Of a stretch of DNA of 64,000 bases, positions 61,376 through 64,000 are shown piece by piece. A model generated the notes under the pieces. That model worked only from the letters and a program-made list of their open reading frames with translations, searched no databases and had not been told where the DNA came from. The DNA is taken from positions 1 to 64,000 of the forward strand of contig NZ_BSTT01000002.1 in NCBI RefSeq assembly GCF_030269685.1. Reading direction: 5' to 3'. The stretch is from Actinomycetospora sp. NBRC 106378 (GTDB lineage Bacteria; Actinomycetota; Actinomycetes; Mycobacteriales; Pseudonocardiaceae). Within the stretch, counting starts at the first letter, position 1. Each line of letters starts with the position of its first letter. The translations under genes were made by a program, and so were the position numbers.

Positions 61376-61807
61376 TCAGCGTTGGTCTCCCGTGCCCTGC
61401 GGAGAGGCCGGGGGAGCCGTGTCGGGTCGCCATCCCTCCATCGCCCGCAGCTCGTTCCGCAGCGGCGGGGGCAGCTCGTCTACGACTGCACGATCTTCCT
61501 CGTTGGGTCCCGGCATCGCCTCGAGCAGACCCGTCGCGATGACGGTCCTCATCGAGTCGCCGCCCGCCGCGAACAGGTCGGCCAGTGCACTCACGGCACG
61601 AACAGCGTCCGCGGCACCCTCCGCGCCGTCGTGGACGGAGGTTCGGTACCACTCACCGACCTCGTCGAGCAGCACCGTGGACAGAACCTCGTCGAACTGT
61701 TCGATGTGCTCGTCGACGATCGTCCTGGCCGTGGTCGAGGTTGCGCTCAGCGTGTCCGCCACCTGTCGTGCGACCGCGGAGTCGATCGGCGGGTCATCGT
61801 CGCTCAC
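61376..61807 (-). CDS. Likely immunity protein for the second ESX toxin
   Basis: A 143-residue acidic helical protein (DDDPPIDSAVARQVADTLSA; EEVGEWYRTSVHDGAEGAAD in outline). It begins inside the toxin stop codon (GTGA), lies directly downstream and is acidic, as expected for a partner of a basic toxin domain. I do not recognise the family; immunity is inferred from position. Confidence 0.65.
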   Translation of the reverse strand: MSDDDPPIDSAVARQVADTLSATSTTARTIVDEHIEQFDEVLSTVLLDEVGEWYRTSVHDGAEGAADAVRAVSALADLFAAGGDSMRTVIATGLLEAMPGPNEEDRAVVDELPPPLRNELRAMEGWRPDTAPPASPQGTGDQR

Positions 61808-62949
61808 CCTGTCCTCCCCAATGCGTCGAGCAGATCATCGAACTCACGTTGCGCGAGGGCGCGGTCCTCCGCGGAGGCCTCCGGATTGCGCCTTAGCCAC
61901 TTTCGCAGTGCCCGTACCGTGTTGTTGGCCTTCTCGGTATGGAACTTTCCCCCGCTGGGCGAGCCCGTCGCACGCTCGTAGCGGACGGCGTCCGCGGTGG
62001 TTCCACTGCCGACACGGGACTCGGACTCCGTGCCGCGGTACAGAGGTCGGATGATTCTGTCGAGAGCGGAGTCGCTGACGTCGGGCTTGCGAGCCGCGGG
62101 CGGTCGCCCCGATCCCGAACCGCTGCCCCCGAACGGTTCCACCCTCCCGTCACCGGAGGCGGACTGCGCCACCGACATGGCCCCGACGCCGACCAGCCCC
62201 ACTCCCGCGGCGATGGCGCCCGCGGACGCGGCGTGCGTCGCGATCCCGGCCGGGATCCCGACTCCGGTCGCGTCGAGGGCCAACCCGCCGAGCTGACCGC
62301 CCGCGCCGAGCGTGATCAGTCCAGCCCCGCCGAGGATCGACGCGACGGCTCCCGGGTCCTGCAGCGCCGCGTTGCCGAACGAGGCCGCGGTGTTGCCGAC
62401 GTCGGCGACGAAACCGCCGACGTCGGGCCCGCTGTCCCCGACGACGGGCGGGGCAGGCTCACGCGGCACGACGGCCGCGAGCGTCGCGGCAGCCTCGCCG
62501 ACCGCGCGGGCCGCGATCTCGTTCGCCCGGAGGGCGCGCTCCTCGGCGGCGAGCATGATCTCGGCCGCGTCGTCCATGGTCTGCTCGGCGGCCTCACGGG
62601 CGGCATCGGCCGTCGGCACGGCTCCCGAGCCCGCCGACGTCTTGGCCGCCTCGCCGGCGCGCATCATCTCCTCGCCCCGCGCGTACTCCTGTTGTGCGGC
62701 CCGCAGCTCGGCGGCGAAGGTTGCCAGGGGTGGCGCGGACCGGGCGACCGCGTCCACCGCGAGCTGCAGGTCTGCCGCCTGGCGGTTGATGAGGTCGAGA
62801 GCGGCCGGCGCAGCCCGGCCGCTCCAATCGGCGGTGATCGCGCTACCTCGAGCGGCAAGTCCCTCCCTCGCGACCTGGATGTCCCTGGCCGCCGACCTCA
62901 GTTCCTCCGAGGCGGTGAGGACCGCGTCCGGGTCACCGAGGACGGGCAT
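61804..62949 (-). CDS. ESX-type polymorphic toxin (second cassette)
   Basis: A 381-residue protein. Residues 1-110 are WXG-like helices (ADWSGRAAPAALDLINRQAADL). About 185-270 are Gly/Ala-rich and hydrophobic. The C-terminal 80 residues (GSGTTADAVRYERATGSPSGG, FHTEKANNTVRALRKWL, NPEASAEDRALAQREFDDLL) form a basic domain I have seen at the ends of other polymorphic toxins (GxGTTxDAxR...KWL..NP.AS..DR) but cannot name. It is coupled at both ends (TGATG with the WXG-like gene, GTGA with the likely immunity gene). Confidence 0.78.
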   Translation of the reverse strand: MPVLGDPDAVLTASEELRSAARDIQVAREGLAARGSAITADWSGRAAPAALDLINRQAADLQLAVDAVARSAPPLATFAAELRAAQQEYARGEEMMRAGEAAKTSAGSGAVPTADAAREAAEQTMDDAAEIMLAAEERALRANEIAARAVGEAAATLAAVVPREPAPPVVGDSGPDVGGFVADVGNTAASFGNAALQDPGAVASILGGAGLITLGAGGQLGGLALDATGVGIPAGIATHAASAGAIAAGVGLVGVGAMSVAQSASGDGRVEPFGGSGSGSGRPPAARKPDVSDSALDRIIRPLYRGTESESRVGSGTTADAVRYERATGSPSGGKFHTEKANNTVRALRKWLRRNPEASAEDRALAQREFDDLLDALGRTG

Positions 62950-63260
62950 CAGAAACCCGGGATGCTGCCGCCGATGGAGCGCGAGGCAGCAGCGTCGGAG
63001 GTCTGGTAGTTCCCCGCCGCCGCTTCGATGGCGGCCGCGGTCGCGGTGACGCTGCGCTCGATCGCGTCGACCGCCTTGTCGAGCTGCGACGACAGCTCGT
63101 TCGCGGCATGTGCCAGCGGACCCTCGCCGGACCCGCCGGCCGCCGACTGCGCTGCGGCGCCGGCCCGACCACGCGCCGCGTTCACGCCGCTCACGTCACC
63201 ACGGAGTGCGCTTGCTCCCGCCCGGAGCTGGTCGGGGCGGACGTCGAAGCCGTCGGGCAC
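62949..63260 (-). CDS. ESX (type VII) secretion target, WXG100-like
   Basis: A 103-residue helical protein (DGFDVRPDQLRAGASALRGD; ANELSSQLDKAVDAIERSV; GNYQTSDAAASRS) of the EspC/WXG100-like group, the usual first gene of a toxin cassette. GTG at 63260 is the nearest start to the conserved part. It probably pairs with the toxin for export. Confidence 0.78.
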   Translation of the reverse strand: MPDGFDVRPDQLRAGASALRGDVSGVNAARGRAGAAAQSAAGGSGEGPLAHAANELSSQLDKAVDAIERSVTATAAAIEAAAGNYQTSDAAASRSIGGSIPGF

Positions 63261-63320
63261 GGGTCGAGGGTGGCAAACCGCGCCCGCCCTCGGGGGCCGT
63301 TTCGTCGAACTCGCGGGACA

Positions 63321-64000
63321 GTGGGCGACGTGTTCTTCCGCGCTCACGACGGGATCGCACTGGCGTACCTCGAGCTGGGCGCGGGTCGCCCGCTGGTGTT
63401 CGTGCACGGCTTCACGGGCTCGGCTGCCCAGCTCGTCGACGACGGTCCCGCGCCCGCGCTCGCCGCCGCAGGCTTTCGGGTGATCCTTCCCGACCTGCGC
63501 GCCCACGGGGACAGCGCTGACCCGCGCGACGCGTCCGCCTGGCCCTCGGACGTCCTCGCCGACGACGGGCTCGCGCTCGTCGAGGCGCTCGGCCTCGAGG
63601 ACTACGACCTCGCCGGCTACTCGCTCGGCGGTCGGGTGGTGCTGCGCATGCTCGCACGGGGCGCCCGACCGCGGCGGGCTGTCATCGCGGGTCAGGGTCG
63701 TGCCGCGGCCGAGGCGGACGGGCCGAACACGACTGCGTTCCGGGAGCGCCTGTCGGCGATCTCGCGGGGCGAGGTGCTCGACCCGCCGTCGCGGTGGATC
63801 GTCGACCACGGCTTCGACCCCGTCGCCCTGCTGCATCTCCTCGGCACCTACGTGGCCACTCCGGACGACGTCCTCGCCGCCATCCCCGTCCCTACGCTCG
63901 TTCTCACGGAAGAGGACGACCGTGCCCGGCTCACCGCGCCCGCTCTGGCGGCGGCCCTCGGTGACGGTCGCGTCGGTGCGGTGCCGGGTGACCACGTCGC
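63321..64000 (+). CDS. Alpha/beta hydrolase, cut by the right edge
   Basis: At least 226 residues of an alpha/beta hydrolase: VFVHGFTGS (oxyanion loop), PDLRAHGDS, and the nucleophile elbow AGYSLGGRVVLRML (Ser). The gene continues past 64000, so its end is not seen. GTG at 63321 or 63330 may be the start. It is divergent from the second ESX cassette. Confidence 0.88.
   Translation, partial: MGDVFFRAHDGIALAYLELGAGRPLVFVHGFTGSAAQLVDDGPAPALAAAGFRVILPDLRAHGDSADPRDASAWPSDVLADDGLALVEALGLEDYDLAGYSLGGRVVLRMLARGARPRRAVIAGQGRAAAEADGPNTTAFRERLSAISRGEVLDPPSRWIVDHGFDPVALLHLLGTYVATPDDVLAAIPVPTLVLTEEDDRARLTAPALAAALGDGRVGAVPGDHV

Overview
The window is high-GC DNA with frequent GTG starts, four-base ATGA/GTGA gene overlaps, a WhiB regulator, F420/LLM-type flavoenzymes, a class F sortase and ESX-type (type VII) secretion substrates. 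All of this points to an actinomycete chromosome, most like the Pseudonocardiaceae (Pseudonocardia-like); the genus is an inference from gene style, not a search result. I see no phage, integrase, transposase, rRNA, tRNA or CRISPR array.

Layout. (1) 0.1-21.1 kb is a sulfur-scavenging and sulfate-assimilation region. It holds four luciferase-like flavin monooxygenases (one clearly SsuD-like), two DszC/SfnB-type acyl-CoA-dehydrogenase-fold oxidoreductases, two MFS carriers in place of the usual sulfonate ABC transporter, a cupin, dodecin, MsrA, a ferredoxin-reductase-like FAD enzyme, a beta-carbonic anhydrase and a five-gene operon nirA-(zinc ribbon)-cysH-cysD-cysN. Seven intact and one degenerate short leader peptides with the shared core (R)R(H/Y)(V/I)DLxRVxSAxC lie directly upstream of these units on both strands, so the region looks like one regulon under a cysteine/sulfur-sensing translational leader. 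(2) 21.2-25.3 kb: hemW, an alpha/beta hydrolase, and a quinone oxidoreductase divergent from its LysR regulator. (3) 25.4-28.1 kb: an ESX-type polymorphic-toxin cassette and an unrecognised protein. (4) 28.0-29.1 kb: an EamA/DMT transporter behind a guanidine-I (ykkC) riboswitch. (5) 29.1-31.6 kb: a HemK2-like methyltransferase, a heme-oxygenase-fold diiron-type enzyme and a CDGSH protein. (6) 31.7-43.6 kb: an eight-gene acyl-CoA catabolic operon (acyl-CoA dehydrogenase, two acyl-CoA ligases, acyl-CoA carboxylase alpha and beta, enoyl-CoA hydratase, TIGR03084-type protein, AtuA-type protein) with a divergent TetR regulator, followed by a further ligase and an F420-type LLM enzyme to 46.6 kb. 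(7) 46.6-54.5 kb: a TetR/membrane protein pair, DUF4262, a Dph6-like PP-loop protein, WhiB, PASTA, excalibur plus class F sortase, a mandelate racemase-like enzyme, and a Rox-type rifampicin monooxygenase behind a rifamycin-associated element (RAE)-like site. (8) 54.5-61.4 kb: a dehydratase fragment, DUF6069, XRE plus methionine aminopeptidase, 2OG oxygenase, methyltransferase, VOC plus HxlR, two unknowns and a frameshifted LysR remnant. (9) 61.4-63.3 kb: a second ESX toxin cassette with a likely immunity gene, then the start of an alpha/beta hydrolase that runs off the right edge.

How the parts fit. Under sulfur limitation the leader peptides would release expression of organosulfur monooxygenases that yield sulfite, of their carriers and flavin buffer (dodecin), and of the APS pathway (CysDN, CysH, NirA), which reduces sulfate and sulfite to sulfide. 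CysC is absent and CysN is not fused to it, so the route shown is the direct APS route.

The sequence also carries several small palindromic repeat families. Some act as terminators between convergent genes. Others sit inside the 5' UTR or even in frame inside a coding sequence: two different families lie within the AtuA-type gene.
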